Below, in pieces: positions 26,551 through 34,099 of a stretch of DNA of 64,000 nt. The notes under the pieces are model-generated. The model saw only the letters and a list, made by a program, of their open reading frames with translations. It was not told the DNA's origin and ran no database searches. Position 1 is the first letter of the stretch. Every line of letters starts with the position of its first letter. Both the position numbers and the translations under genes were made by a program. This DNA is from Anaeromyxobacter oryzae (GTDB taxonomy: Bacteria; Myxococcota; Myxococcia; Myxococcales; Anaeromyxobacteraceae). The DNA is taken from NCBI RefSeq assembly GCF_023169945.1, contig NZ_AP025591.1, positions 3,654,481 through 3,718,480 of the forward strand, read 5' to 3'.

Positions 26551-27984
26551 TCACCGCTGACGCTGCACGACGGCACCGACGTTCTCGGGCGTTCCGCTGG
26601 CGATGACGAGATGGCGCCTCGGCGTGGGGCCGTCCCCCTGGGCGATCTGGCGAATCGGCCCGACGGCGTTGACGATCGCGGCTCCCGCGGGGTTTGTCGT
26701 GAACGCCGCGAGCGTCTCCAGCGGCCCGCCGCCCGCCGCGTCCGACGAGAGCGCCAGGACGTAGGGCTTCTTCGGCTCCAGGTCGGTCACGGCCGCCTGC
26801 AGCACTTGCGTGAGACCCTGGTCGAAGAGCGAGACGCTGGTCGCCTGCTTCCCGCCTGGCGGTCCGAGCACGAGGTGCGCGGCACGTCCCGCCGTGCCCA
26901 GCGACTGAAGGTTGGCGGTTCCTTCACCCTGCGGAACGGCGTTCGGGACATAGACGAGGGCCTGCGCCGCCTGGCCGATGGGGATGGTCGCGACGACCTT
27001 GTTCTCGAGCGTGTCGATCGCCGTCACGGTGTCGCCGTTCTCGATACCGACGTAGAGGCGCGTGCCGTCGCCGGACGGCCACAGGCCGTGGGGCAGATCG
27101 CCCACTGGGATCCGAGCCACACGCTCGAAGGTGTCGGTGCGGAAGACGACGACCGTGTTGAGCCCGCCCACGGTGACGTAGGCGAACCGGCCCCGGGCAT
27201 TCCGAACGATGTTGACGTGGTTCGTGATCGGGCCCGTGTCGAGCACCTTCAGCACCTCGAACGGCGGCCGCCCCGAGAACACCATCGTCTTGCCGACGTC
27301 CTTCAGCGTCAGCCACACCTGATCTCCCTCGGGCGTGGCCGCGATGTTGGGGCAGAAGGGCGACTCCTGCTTCACCTTGCCGACGATCTCGTGATCGCGC
27401 ACGGACACGACGGCCGTCTCGGGCGTGAAGCTCGAGCAGACGTAGCCGTACCTGCCGTCCGGCGAGAAGATGGTCATGCCCGGTCCATTGGCGAGCTGGA
27501 TGCGCCGCTTCTCGGCGTACGTGCTGCCGTCGAGCACGGCGACGTAGTCCTCGCCGCGGACCGTCACCCAGACCTCCTTGCCGTCCGGGGTGAAGAAGGC
27601 CTCGTGGGGGGAGCGGCCGACGTACGTGACGTGCTTCACCGCGTTCGTGGCGGTATCGATGAAGCTCACGGAGTTGGACGCGATCGAGACCACGGCGATC
27701 GTCCGGTGATCCGGCGCGAACCCCAGGCCATGCACGAGCACCTGGCCGCGGTAGAGGGGCGAGAGGTTCCCGGGCTGGGAGTCGCCCAGCCGGATCACGC
27801 CGAGGAGCTTGTTGGACGCCGGATCGATCACCGAGACGGTGTTGGAGAACTGCTCCGCCGCGTAGACGCGATCGCGGGAGCTGACCGGCACGTCGGTGGC
27901 CGACGCGGCGCCGGGCACCTGACCGGCCCATGCAGGACCGGCCAGGGCGACGAGCGCGAAGAACGACGCAAGCATGCGGGGCAT
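26551..27984 (-). CDS. secreted YVTN-family beta-propeller protein
   Basis: 477 residues with a signal peptide (about 1-20). Repeats of the YVTN type run through residues 40-340: VYAAEQFSNTVSVIDPASNK, then IAVVSIASNSVSFIDTATNA, VWVTVRGEDYVAVLD and LYVGIENGDTVTAIDTLENK, which predict a seven-bladed propeller. The last 110 residues form a separate domain. Such proteins are often surface or periplasmic binding scaffolds. Its ATG follows the DUF305 stop after one base, so the two are translationally coupled. A sigma-54-like promoter lies upstream of the pair. Confidence 0.8.
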   Translation of the reverse strand: MPRMLASFFALVALAGPAWAGQVPGAASATDVPVSSRDRVYAAEQFSNTVSVIDPASNKLLGVIRLGDSQPGNLSPLYRGQVLVHGLGFAPDHRTIAVVSIASNSVSFIDTATNAVKHVTYVGRSPHEAFFTPDGKEVWVTVRGEDYVAVLDGSTYAEKRRIQLANGPGMTIFSPDGRYGYVCSSFTPETAVVSVRDHEIVGKVKQESPFCPNIAATPEGDQVWLTLKDVGKTMVFSGRPPFEVLKVLDTGPITNHVNIVRNARGRFAYVTVGGLNTVVVFRTDTFERVARIPVGDLPHGLWPSGDGTRLYVGIENGDTVTAIDTLENKVVATIPIGQAAQALVYVPNAVPQGEGTANLQSLGTAGRAAHLVLGPPGGKQATSVSLFDQGLTQVLQAAVTDLEPKKPYVLALSSDAAGGGPLETLAAFTTNPAGAAIVNAVGPIRQIAQGDGPTPRRHLVIASGTPENVGAVVQRQR

Positions 27985-27985
27985 G

Positions 27986-28441
27986 TCACGGCTCCTTGCT
28001 GGTCTCGCCGGCGGGGGCGATCTGGGTCGGGGAGGGGCTCCCCGCGGAGACGGCGTCGCCGAGCGCGAGGTGCATGACGGCGATCTCCTGCTGCTGCTCG
28101 ACGATGATCTCCTGGGCGAGGCGCCTCAGGCGCTCGTCCTTGCCATGGCGCAGCTCGGCGATCGCCATGTCGATGGCGCCCTGATGATGCGGGATCATCA
28201 TGCGGGCGAAGTCACGGTCGGCATCGCCGCTGAACGGGAGGTCCATCCCCGAGTGCATACGGGCCATGGCGGCTTCCATGGCCGCCTGGAAGCCGTCGCA
28301 TCCGGAGCGGGCGTGGCCATCGTGGGGCGCGGCGGCGTTCGGTGCAAACGCGAGCGCCGCCGCCGCGGCAACGAGCGCCAGCACGCGCGGCGACGCGTAC
28401 GAGAGAGCCGCGCGCCAGCGGACGAGAGACGGGGTCTTCAC
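27986..28441 (-). CDS. DUF305 secreted protein
   Basis: 151 residues from a GTG start with a GAGGAG ribosome binding site 6 bases upstream. A signal peptide covers about 1-37. The DUF305 core contains DFARMMIPHHQGAIDMAIAE (about 78-97), with the paired His of the family, and EIIVEQQQEIAVMHLAL. DUF305 proteins are ferritin-like helical bundles thought to bind metal, often near copper genes; none are seen here. First gene of the operon with the YVTN propeller. Confidence 0.8.
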   Translation of the reverse strand: MKTPSLVRWRAALSYASPRVLALVAAAAALAFAPNAAAPHDGHARSGCDGFQAAMEAAMARMHSGMDLPFSGDADRDFARMMIPHHQGAIDMAIAELRHGKDERLRRLAQEIIVEQQQEIAVMHLALGDAVSAGSPSPTQIAPAGETSKEP

Positions 28442-28860
28442 GACGCACTCCTCACCGTGGGCATCATCGGGCCGCGCGATGCGGCGCGTATGCCCACGCC
28501 GGTGGAGGTCAGTAGCAATTACGGCACCAGGGGCCGGAGGTAACGGCAGGAGTGGAGAACCCCGCGAGCGACTCGACGCGTCGTCCCGATCGGCTGATCG
28601 CTTCCGATCGAGTCCGATCATCGTCACCGGCGCGCGCGGGGTCGGTCGGGACGGCGAGCCAGGGCCGGTCGCACACTCGCGCGGAGAAGGCGGGGCCGAG
28701 GGACCAGCCGTCCGGCGCGCCTGACGGGTCCTGAGCCTAGATGTGATGGACCTCCTCGCACCGCGCGTCGATATCGACGGCGATGGCCTGGTGACCAGGT
28801 CCCCCGATCTCGCGCGCAACGCCGATCCGGGCCCTGCGACCGGGCGCACGGAGGTGCCGC
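28442..28860. other. divergent regulatory region DUF305 / NtrC-type activator
   Basis: 419 bases without a convincing gene. It holds a sigma-54-like promoter at 28514-28529 facing DUF305. About 57-106 bases further upstream are repeated CCGATC elements (28586-28592, 28604-28610, 28614-28620), including the small palindrome CGATC-GGCT-GATCG at 28587-28600. These could be enhancer sites for the activator encoded at 28861. Confidence 0.4.
28514..28529 (-). promoter_or_regulatory. sigma-54-like promoter of DUF305/YVTN operon
   Basis: On the minus strand TGGTGC-C-GTAA-TTGCT keeps the invariant GG and GC at the exact sigma-54 spacing and matches 9 of 12 defined consensus positions. The -12 element is about 73 bases before the DUF305 start. 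An NtrC-type activator is encoded next door. Confidence 0.4.
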
Positions 28861-30242
28861 ATGACCGAGCTCCACGCGCCTGTCTACGTCGTGGACGACG
28901 ACGCCTCGATGCGGGAGTCGCTGGCGTCCTTGATCGCGTCGGCGGGCCTGCGGGTCGAGACGTTCGCGTCCGCGAGCGAGTTCCTCGCCAGGTCGCGGAC
29001 CGAGCTGCCGGCTGTCTCATCCTCGACGTGAGGCTGCCGGGGCTGAGTGGCCTCGACCTGCAGCAGGAGCTCGCGAAGGCGAACGTCCCGATCCCGATCA
29101 TTTTCTTGACGGGATACGGGGACGTCCCGATGTCCGTGCGGGCGATGAAGTCCGGCGCCCTCGACTTCTTCACGAAGCCCTTCGACGAGGAGGCGCTGCT
29201 CGCCGCGGTCCGGCAAGCGGTGGCGCGGCACGTGACGTCGCCGCAGAGGCGGACCGGCGCGCTCGCGGGGCCCGAGCTCGTCGGCTCGAGCCCGGCGATC
29301 AAGGCCTTGCTGAACCGCATCGCGCTCGTGGCGCCCACGGACTCCAGCGTGCTCATCCTCGGCGAGACGGGCACGGGAAAGGAGCTGGTCGCGCGAGCGA
29401 TCCACTCACGGTCGCGACGCTCGACCCGTCCGCTCGTGAGCGTCAACTGCGGCGCCATCCAGCCGTCGCTGATCGCCTCGGAGCTGTTCGGGCACGAGAA
29501 GGGCTCGTTCACCGGAGCCGTGCAGCAGCGCGTCGGACGGTTCGAGCTCGCGGACGGCGGGACGATCTTCTTGGACGAGATCGGCGAGCTGCCGCTCGAG
29601 ACGCAGATCGCCCTCCTGCGCGTGCTGCAGGAGCGGGAGCTCGAGCGCGTGGGCGGCAACAAGACCATCCGGGTGGACGTGCGCGTCATCGCCGCGACCA
29701 ATCGCGACCTCGGCGCCGCCATGTCCGCCGGGAAGTTCCGCGCCGACCTGTACTACCGGCTGAACGTGTTCCCCCTTCACGTCCCGCCGCTGCGCGAGCG
29801 CAGGGAGGACATTCCCCTCCTGGTGGAGCATCTCCTCCGGCGCCACGCGGGGGCACCGGGGACGGAGCTCCGGACGGTCGACGAGAGCACGATGCGCATC
29901 CTCCAGGAGTACGCGTGGCCGGGCAACGTCCGGGAGCTGCAGAACGTGATCGAGCGATGGGCGATCATCCGCGCCAGCGAGGACATCTCGATGGACGAGA
30001 GCTGGCTGCCGCGCGAGCCGAGCGCGACCGGTGACGCCGGAGCGGCGCCGATCCCCGGCCCCGACGAGCCGCTGAACCTGACCGAGCACGTCGAGGCGGT
30101 GGAGCGTCAGCTCATCCGCCGGACGCTGATCGCCGTGGGCGGCAACCAGTCCGAGGCCGCGCGACGCCTCGGCATGAGCCGCGGGGCGCTCCTGGGGCGG
30201 CTCAGGAAGTATGGACCGCTCAGCGGTGAGGAGCCGCGCTGA
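28861..30242 (+). pseudogene. NtrC-family sigma-54 activator, frameshifted in the receiver
   Basis: The gene starts at ATG 28861 behind a GGAGG site and reads MTELHAPVYVVDDDASMRES through SRTELPA, then hits a stop at 29029. The following frame resumes CLILDVRLPGLSG and continues to the end. Restoring one base near 29010 gives a 460-residue protein: receiver (Asp in LILDVRLPG), AAA+ domain with Walker A GETGTGKE, the sigma-54 contact loop GSFTGA (usual form GAFTGA), Walker B GGTIFLDEIGEL, and a Fis-type helix-turn-helix ending SEAARRLGMSRGALLGRLRK. It abuts the convergent receiver gene with no gap. Confidence 0.75.
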
Positions 30243-30638
30243 TCACGCGGGGGCGGCCGTGCCCATGGCCCTCGCGATAGCGTCCAGCAGCGCGTCGTCG
30301 CTGAACGGCTTGCGGAGGCAATCCACTGCACCGCGCTCCAGCGCGCGCCTCCGCGTGTGCTCGTCGCCGTGGGCGGTCACGAAGACGATCGGGACCAGGG
30401 CCCCCGAGGCGAACAGGCGCTCCTGGAGCTCGAACCCGCTCATCCCAGGCATGCGGATGTCCAGCACGAGGCAGTCCGCGCCGGACAACCGGCCGGAGCT
30501 CAACGCGTCCTCCGCCGAGGCGAACGTCTCGGCGTGGAACCCTGCCGATCGCAGCAGGCCCTTCACCGCTTCGCGCAGCGATGGGTCGTCGTCCACGATT
30601 GCGATCCGCGATGGGCTGGCCACGACGCGTTTCTCCAT
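30243..30638 (-). CDS. single-domain response regulator (FixJ-type receiver)
   Basis: 131 residues, receiver domain only: acidic cluster in RIAIVDDDPS, phospho-acceptor Asp in CLVLDIRMPGMSG, Thr in VFVTAHGD and Lys in CLRKPFSD. There is no output domain. The start at 30638 gives MEKRVVASPSR; a GTG at 30623 with GGAG upstream is an alternative. It lies tail to tail with the NtrC-type gene and near the MASE4 kinase, so it may relay phosphate within that pathway. Confidence 0.8.
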   Translation of the reverse strand: MEKRVVASPSRIAIVDDDPSLREAVKGLLRSAGFHAETFASAEDALSSGRLSGADCLVLDIRMPGMSGFELQERLFASGALVPIVFVTAHGDEHTRRRALERGAVDCLRKPFSDDALLDAIARAMGTAAPA

Positions 30639-30825
30639 GCTCTGAGCGCATGCTGCATCGTCCGGTCGCCGATGGCACGCGATCGTGCGCCCGGCAATCA
30701 TACGTTCGTCCGCGGTCGCCTGACGGCTCGCGTCCCGTTCGGGAAGCGCGCCTCGGCGTGCGACCGGCGCCGCGTTCGCCTGGACGCTCCCCCACCCTCG
30801 CGTGAGCGGGAGCGTGCGAAACGGA

Positions 30826-31236
30826 TCAGGGACTCGCGGCGGTGCCCGAGCGCGCGGGAGACGCGGCGGGGCTCCCGGCCATCATCCCGGGCTGCACCGG
30901 GCCGGGCTGCACCGGGCTCGACGCCGCCGCGGGAGTGGTCGCCGGGTACGTCGTATCGTCGGAGGGAGTCCCCGGCACGAACGTCCGGCGCGGGGCCGCG
31001 GAGTACGCAGAGGCGCGCCCCGCGGCGCCGGGAGCGGGAGTTGGGTACGCCGTGTCGTCCGACGGCGTGCCCGCCTCGAAGGATCCGGCGCCGCCGCTGG
31101 CCGCCCAGGCGGAGCGCCGCGCGTCGATCGGATACGACGCGTCGTCCTGCGAGCCGGCATACGGCGGGTCCTCCGCGAGCGCTCGTCCGGCGGCGAGCGT
31201 GATCGTGAGCGCTGCGAGTGCGGCGAGCTTCGACAT
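30826..31236 (-). CDS. small secreted protein with DD-x-x-YP repeats
   Basis: 136 residues. A signal peptide covers about 1-21 (MSKLAALAALTITLAAGRAL then AED). The mature part is low-complexity and carries three copies of a short motif: GSQDDASYP (28-36), GTPSDDTAYP (about 56-65) and GTPSDDTTYP (about 88-97), set in Pro/Ala/Ser-rich linkers. I do not recognise a family. An AAAGGAACGAG ribosome binding site fixes the ATG at 31236. A sigma-54-like promoter sits 56 bases upstream. The repeats suggest an extended periplasmic or surface peptide that binds a ligand or metal through Asp pairs; that is speculation. Confidence 0.6.
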   Translation of the reverse strand: MSKLAALAALTITLAAGRALAEDPPYAGSQDDASYPIDARRSAWAASGGAGSFEAGTPSDDTAYPTPAPGAAGRASAYSAAPRRTFVPGTPSDDTTYPATTPAAASSPVQPGPVQPGMMAGSPAASPARSGTAASP

Positions 31237-31291
31237 CTCGTTCCTTCCTTTCCGTGCGATGCAGTCGCGCATCGTGAGTGAGCGAGGCGGT

Positions 31292-31307
31292 TGCACCGCT
31301 CGTGCCG
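31292..31307 (-). promoter_or_regulatory. sigma-54-like promoter of the repeat-protein gene
   Basis: Minus strand CGGCAC-G-AGCG-GTGCA matches 10 of 12 defined sigma-54 consensus positions, with GG and GC at the correct spacing. The -12 element is about 56 bases before the start at 31236. Confidence 0.5.
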
Positions 31308-31450
31308 GCGCGGGCGAGGCGTGATCGTGCGCCTTGCGGTTCGTGCTCCTGCTGGAAGCAGATCAGGCGCGGATCGATCCCAGGCACACCGCTTCGTCCT
31401 GATCGCGTCGTGGGGCGCGCAAAGGCGCGCAACGCCGTCCGCGAACGGTC

Positions 31451-31466
31451 TGGCGCATCGCCTGCA
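31451..31466 (+). promoter_or_regulatory. sigma-54-like promoter of the alpha/beta hydrolase
   Basis: TGGCGC-A-TCGC-CTGCA matches 10 of 12 defined sigma-54 consensus positions with the invariant GG and GC in register. It is about 124 bases upstream of the hydrolase start at 31590. Confidence 0.45.
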
Positions 31467-31589
31467 TCTCCGTCGCGATGCTCGGAGGCCGTCATGGCAC
31501 CGGGCCAACGGAACCAGACGAGGAGTGGAGCATGAGGACGTCGGTGAGAAGCAGTGGGCGGAAGCGGCAGGACCCGGAGAGGACTCGAC

Positions 31590-32627
31590 ATGGGATGGTT
31601 CAGTAGCTGGGCGACCTTGATGATCGGAGGAAGCGTGATGACCCAGGCAATGGCGGCTCAGGCGCCGGATGCGGCGACGGACCCTCGGATCGACCCACAG
31701 GTGCGGTCGTTCCTCGTCGATCTCAACAAGGACAGCAGCCCGTTCTGGAAGCTGCCCCAGCCGAAGCCGCAGGAGATCCTGACGGCGCTGCAGCAGAAGA
31801 CGCCGGTGGACATGTCGGGCGTGTCCATCACGGAGCGGACCATCGCGCAGGATGGACGAACCGTGAAGCTGTACGTGATGACGCCGCAGCCAGTGACGGG
31901 CACGCCGGGGGTCCTGCTCTTCATCCACGGCGGCGTCTGGATCGTCGGCAACTTCGAGAACCACCAGCGGTTGCTGCGTGATCTGGTCGTCGGCTCGGGC
32001 CAGGTCGGCGTCTTCGTGGAGTACTCGCCGCTCCCCGCGGCGAGGTATCCGACGCAGCTGGAGGAGAGCTACGCGGCGCTGAAGTGGGTGGCGGCACACG
32101 CCGGTGAGCTCGGCGCGGACGGCAGCCGCATCGCGATCGCGGGCAACTCGGTCGGTGGAGACATGACCGCAGCGCTGACGCTCATGGCGAAGGATCGGAA
32201 GGGCCCGAAGATCGCCTACCAGGTGCTCATGATCCCCGCCACCGACGCCAGCGTCGACACCGCCTCATACGAGGAGTATGGGACCGGCCGATTCCTGTCG
32301 CGTGCGTTCATGAAGTACGGGTGGGACCTCTACGCGCCCGACGACAAGACGCGAAGCGCTCCCTACGTGTCGCCGCTCCGGGCGAGCAGGAAGGAGCTCG
32401 AGTCGTTGCCCCCGGCGCTCGTGATCACCGCGGAGAACGATCCGCTCCGCGACGAAGGGGAGGCGTACGCGCGCAAGCTCAAGGACGCGGGCGTCGCCGT
32501 GACCGCGACCCGCTACAACGGGATGATCCACGACTTCGTGCTCCTCAACGCCATCCACGACGTACCCGCCGTGCAGTCGGCGCTGGAGCAGGCGAGCGAA
32601 GCGATCAGCAACGCACTGAAGCGGTAG
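31590..32627 (+). CDS. HSL-type alpha/beta hydrolase (esterase)
   Basis: 345 residues, hormone-sensitive-lipase family. The oxyanion motif HGG is in LLFIHGGVWIVG (about 112-123). The nucleophile elbow is GNSVGG (Ser about 188). The catalytic Asp is probably in ENDPLRDEG and the His in GMIHDFVLL. The first 25 residues (MGWFSSWATLMIGGSVMTQA) are hydrophobic and may export it. The ATG at 31590 has GGAGAGGA upstream, and a second ATG at 31638 has GGAGGAAG, so two starts are possible. It probably hydrolyses short acyl esters. Confidence 0.85.
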   Translation: MGWFSSWATLMIGGSVMTQAMAAQAPDAATDPRIDPQVRSFLVDLNKDSSPFWKLPQPKPQEILTALQQKTPVDMSGVSITERTIAQDGRTVKLYVMTPQPVTGTPGVLLFIHGGVWIVGNFENHQRLLRDLVVGSGQVGVFVEYSPLPAARYPTQLEESYAALKWVAAHAGELGADGSRIAIAGNSVGGDMTAALTLMAKDRKGPKIAYQVLMIPATDASVDTASYEEYGTGRFLSRAFMKYGWDLYAPDDKTRSAPYVSPLRASRKELESLPPALVITAENDPLRDEGEAYARKLKDAGVAVTATRYNGMIHDFVLLNAIHDVPAVQSALEQASEAISNALKR

Positions 32628-32638
32628 GAGCAGAGGCC

Positions 32639-32728
32639 ATGAACACGATCACGACCAGGGATGGAGCCGAGATCTTCCACAAGGCCCCTCGGTCGCCGGC
32701 AGAGGCGGCCCAGGCCACTGCGCACTAG
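32639..32728 (+). pseudogene. 5' fragment of a chloroperoxidase-like alpha/beta hydrolase
   Basis: A 29-codon frame beginning MNTITTRDGAEIFHK, the characteristic opening of non-heme chloroperoxidase/arylesterase proteins, which are about 275 residues long. Similarity stops after about 15 residues and the frame closes at once. It follows the esterase stop by 11 bases with a GGAG-like site. It looks like the surviving 5' end of a deleted second hydrolase gene. Confidence 0.5.
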
Positions 32729-32831
32729 GCGGAGGCGTGGCGGCCATCGTTCCTCCCGGTCGGAAGCCCCGGGAGGAGGATGCGATGGCCGCCGCTCCGC
32801 TGCCACGGCGTCAGGCGCTGTGAGACGCCGA

Positions 32832-32855
32832 GGCGGCCCGCCACCCCGGGCCGCC
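32832..32855 (-). terminator. hairpin after the thioesterase gene
   Basis: Perfect 8-base arms GGCGGCCC and GGGCCGCC (32832-32839, 32848-32855) with an 8-base loop, 4 bases beyond the thioesterase stop. There is no T-run, so it may only stabilise the mRNA end. Confidence 0.35.
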
Positions 32856-32859
32856 ACCC

Positions 32860-33303
32860 TCAGCTCCGCACCGCCACGTAGGTCCCCAGGTGCCGCCCGC
32901 CGACGCCGGAGGCGCACTCGAGCGTGGACGTCACGGTCACGCGGGCGCTGCTGTGGCGCGCGAGAGTCGACAGGAAGCGGCTCCATGCCGGAGCGGGCGG
33001 AAGCGTGCACGCCGCGGTGAAGTCCCCGTCCACGGGCGCCTCGAAGTCGAGGGCGCTCCGCTGGATCACGAGCCGGTTCGCGATGCCGTGCTCGCGGAGC
33101 TGGAGGTGGAGCAGTACCCAGCCGGACAGGATCGCCACGGAGGAGAGGCTCCCGCCGAACGCCGTCGCGCGGTGGTTCAGGTTCGGCCTGAGCAGCGCCG
33201 CGAGCCGGACGGACTGTCCGTCGTAGTGCTCCACTCGCACCCCGAGGCTCCGGGTGATCGGGATGTGCTCGTGGACGTAGGCGGTGATCTCGTCGGCGGT
33301 CAT
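32860..33303 (-). CDS. YiiD C-terminal-type thioesterase
   Basis: 147 residues, hot-dog fold of the YiiD C-terminal/thioesterase-like family. The signature PNLNHRATAFGGSLSSVAIL lies at about 39-58 and is followed by GWVLLHLQLREHG. Family members are poorly characterised acyl-CoA or acyl-carrier thioesterases. The ATG at 33303 has GGAGCG upstream and avoids overlap with the tiny gene before it; in-frame ATGs at 33351 and further up would overlap it. It is the last gene of a three-gene minus-strand cluster. Confidence 0.7.
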   Translation of the reverse strand: MTADEITAYVHEHIPITRSLGVRVEHYDGQSVRLAALLRPNLNHRATAFGGSLSSVAILSGWVLLHLQLREHGIANRLVIQRSALDFEAPVDGDFTAACTLPPAPAWSRFLSTLARHSSARVTVTSTLECASGVGGRHLGTYVAVRS

Positions 33304-33322
33304 CGGTTCGGGCGCTCCAGGT

Positions 33323-33457
33323 TCAATCTGATATGGATCGACGGACACCATGTCGAACCGAAGCATCGAGTTCTTCGACGAGCAGTTCAAGCGCCAGGTC
33401 CAGGCGCATGAGTTCGCGCTGAACCCGTTCGAGGAGGCGGCGCTTCCTTGCGAGCAT
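33323..33457 (-). CDS. tiny helical protein coupled to its neighbour
   Basis: 44 residues (MLARKRRLLERVQRELMRLD and on), strongly amphipathic, with a probable coiled coil and Arg/Leu/Glu heptads. Its ATG overlaps the upstream stop as TGATG, the main reason to think it is real. It lies between a 98-residue protein and the thioesterase. No family recognised. Confidence 0.4.
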   Translation of the reverse strand: MLARKRRLLERVQRELMRLDLALELLVEELDASVRHGVRRSISD

Positions 33458-33753
33458 CAGCTCGAGGATCGCAGGGCGTCGCGGAGGTAGGCAGCCTCGT
33501 TCGCGCGGGCGCGAGCTTCGGCGCGCAGGTTCCCCGGAGCGTCCGCTCGCTGCTCGGTGCGGGTCCAGAGCTCGCAGCGTGCGTCGCATCGCGCGACGAA
33601 TGCGTCGCGCTGCTGGTTCAGCGCGGTGCGGATTCCCGTCTCGATGCGGAGCGCCAGGAGCGTGAGCGTCTCATCCGAGAGCGCGCGGCCCGAGGTACGC
33701 GCGAAGTCGGTCGAGATCATCCGAGAGAGGAGGGGAACGGAGAGCTCGTCCAT
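33457..33753 (-). CDS. small hypothetical helical protein
   Basis: 98 residues starting MDELSVPLLSRMISTDFART. It has a GGGAGGA ribosome binding site 5 bases upstream, which makes translation likely. The protein is alpha-helical with three Cys/His-poor helices and a charged C-terminus. No signal peptide or membrane segment. Not recognised. It is the first gene of the cluster leading to the 44-residue protein and the thioesterase. Confidence 0.5.
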   Translation of the reverse strand: MDELSVPLLSRMISTDFARTSGRALSDETLTLLALRIETGIRTALNQQRDAFVARCDARCELWTRTEQRADAPGNLRAEARARANEAAYLRDALRSSS

Positions 33754-34099
33754 GAAGTCCTCCCGGAAGCATCGGCGAAGACGCGAGGCGACGCGAGGGC
33801 GTCCGAGTTCATATGAAGAACTTGCCAGCGCATCACCGTCATTGACTGGACACCCCAGCGGAGACCTGGTTGGCGAGGACCGCGAGCGGGCGGGCTCGGC
33901 GCGGAGACGAGCCGTCGGCGAGCGACTCGAATAGACGCCGTGGACGTCGGCCAGCTCGGCCTCCGGACGAGGACGGCGCCCGTATCCGCCCCGCCCGGAA
34001 ACGGTTGACTTTTCGTGCATGGCGGCGATCGCTCGGATTCGTTGGGACGGGGGACTATGCGTACCGCTACTGTGCTCCATCTCGAGGAGGGGCATACAC
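33754..34099. other. divergent intergenic region
   Basis: 346 bases between the small hypothetical gene and the pilin-like lipoprotein. It includes a TTGACT at 34005-34010 without a convincing -10 partner, and an A/T-rich patch near 33810-33850. No gene supported. Confidence 0.35.

Larger units (their letters stand above)
31237..31589. other. divergent regulatory region with two sigma-54-like promoters
   Basis: 353 bases between the repeat protein and the alpha/beta hydrolase. No gene is convincing. It contains one sigma-54-like element facing each gene (31292-31307 minus, 31451-31466 plus). Confidence 0.4.

Noticed and set aside
34005..34033. TTGACT as a promoter of the pilin-like lipoprotein
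   Set aside because: No acceptable -10 element at 16-18 bases spacing.
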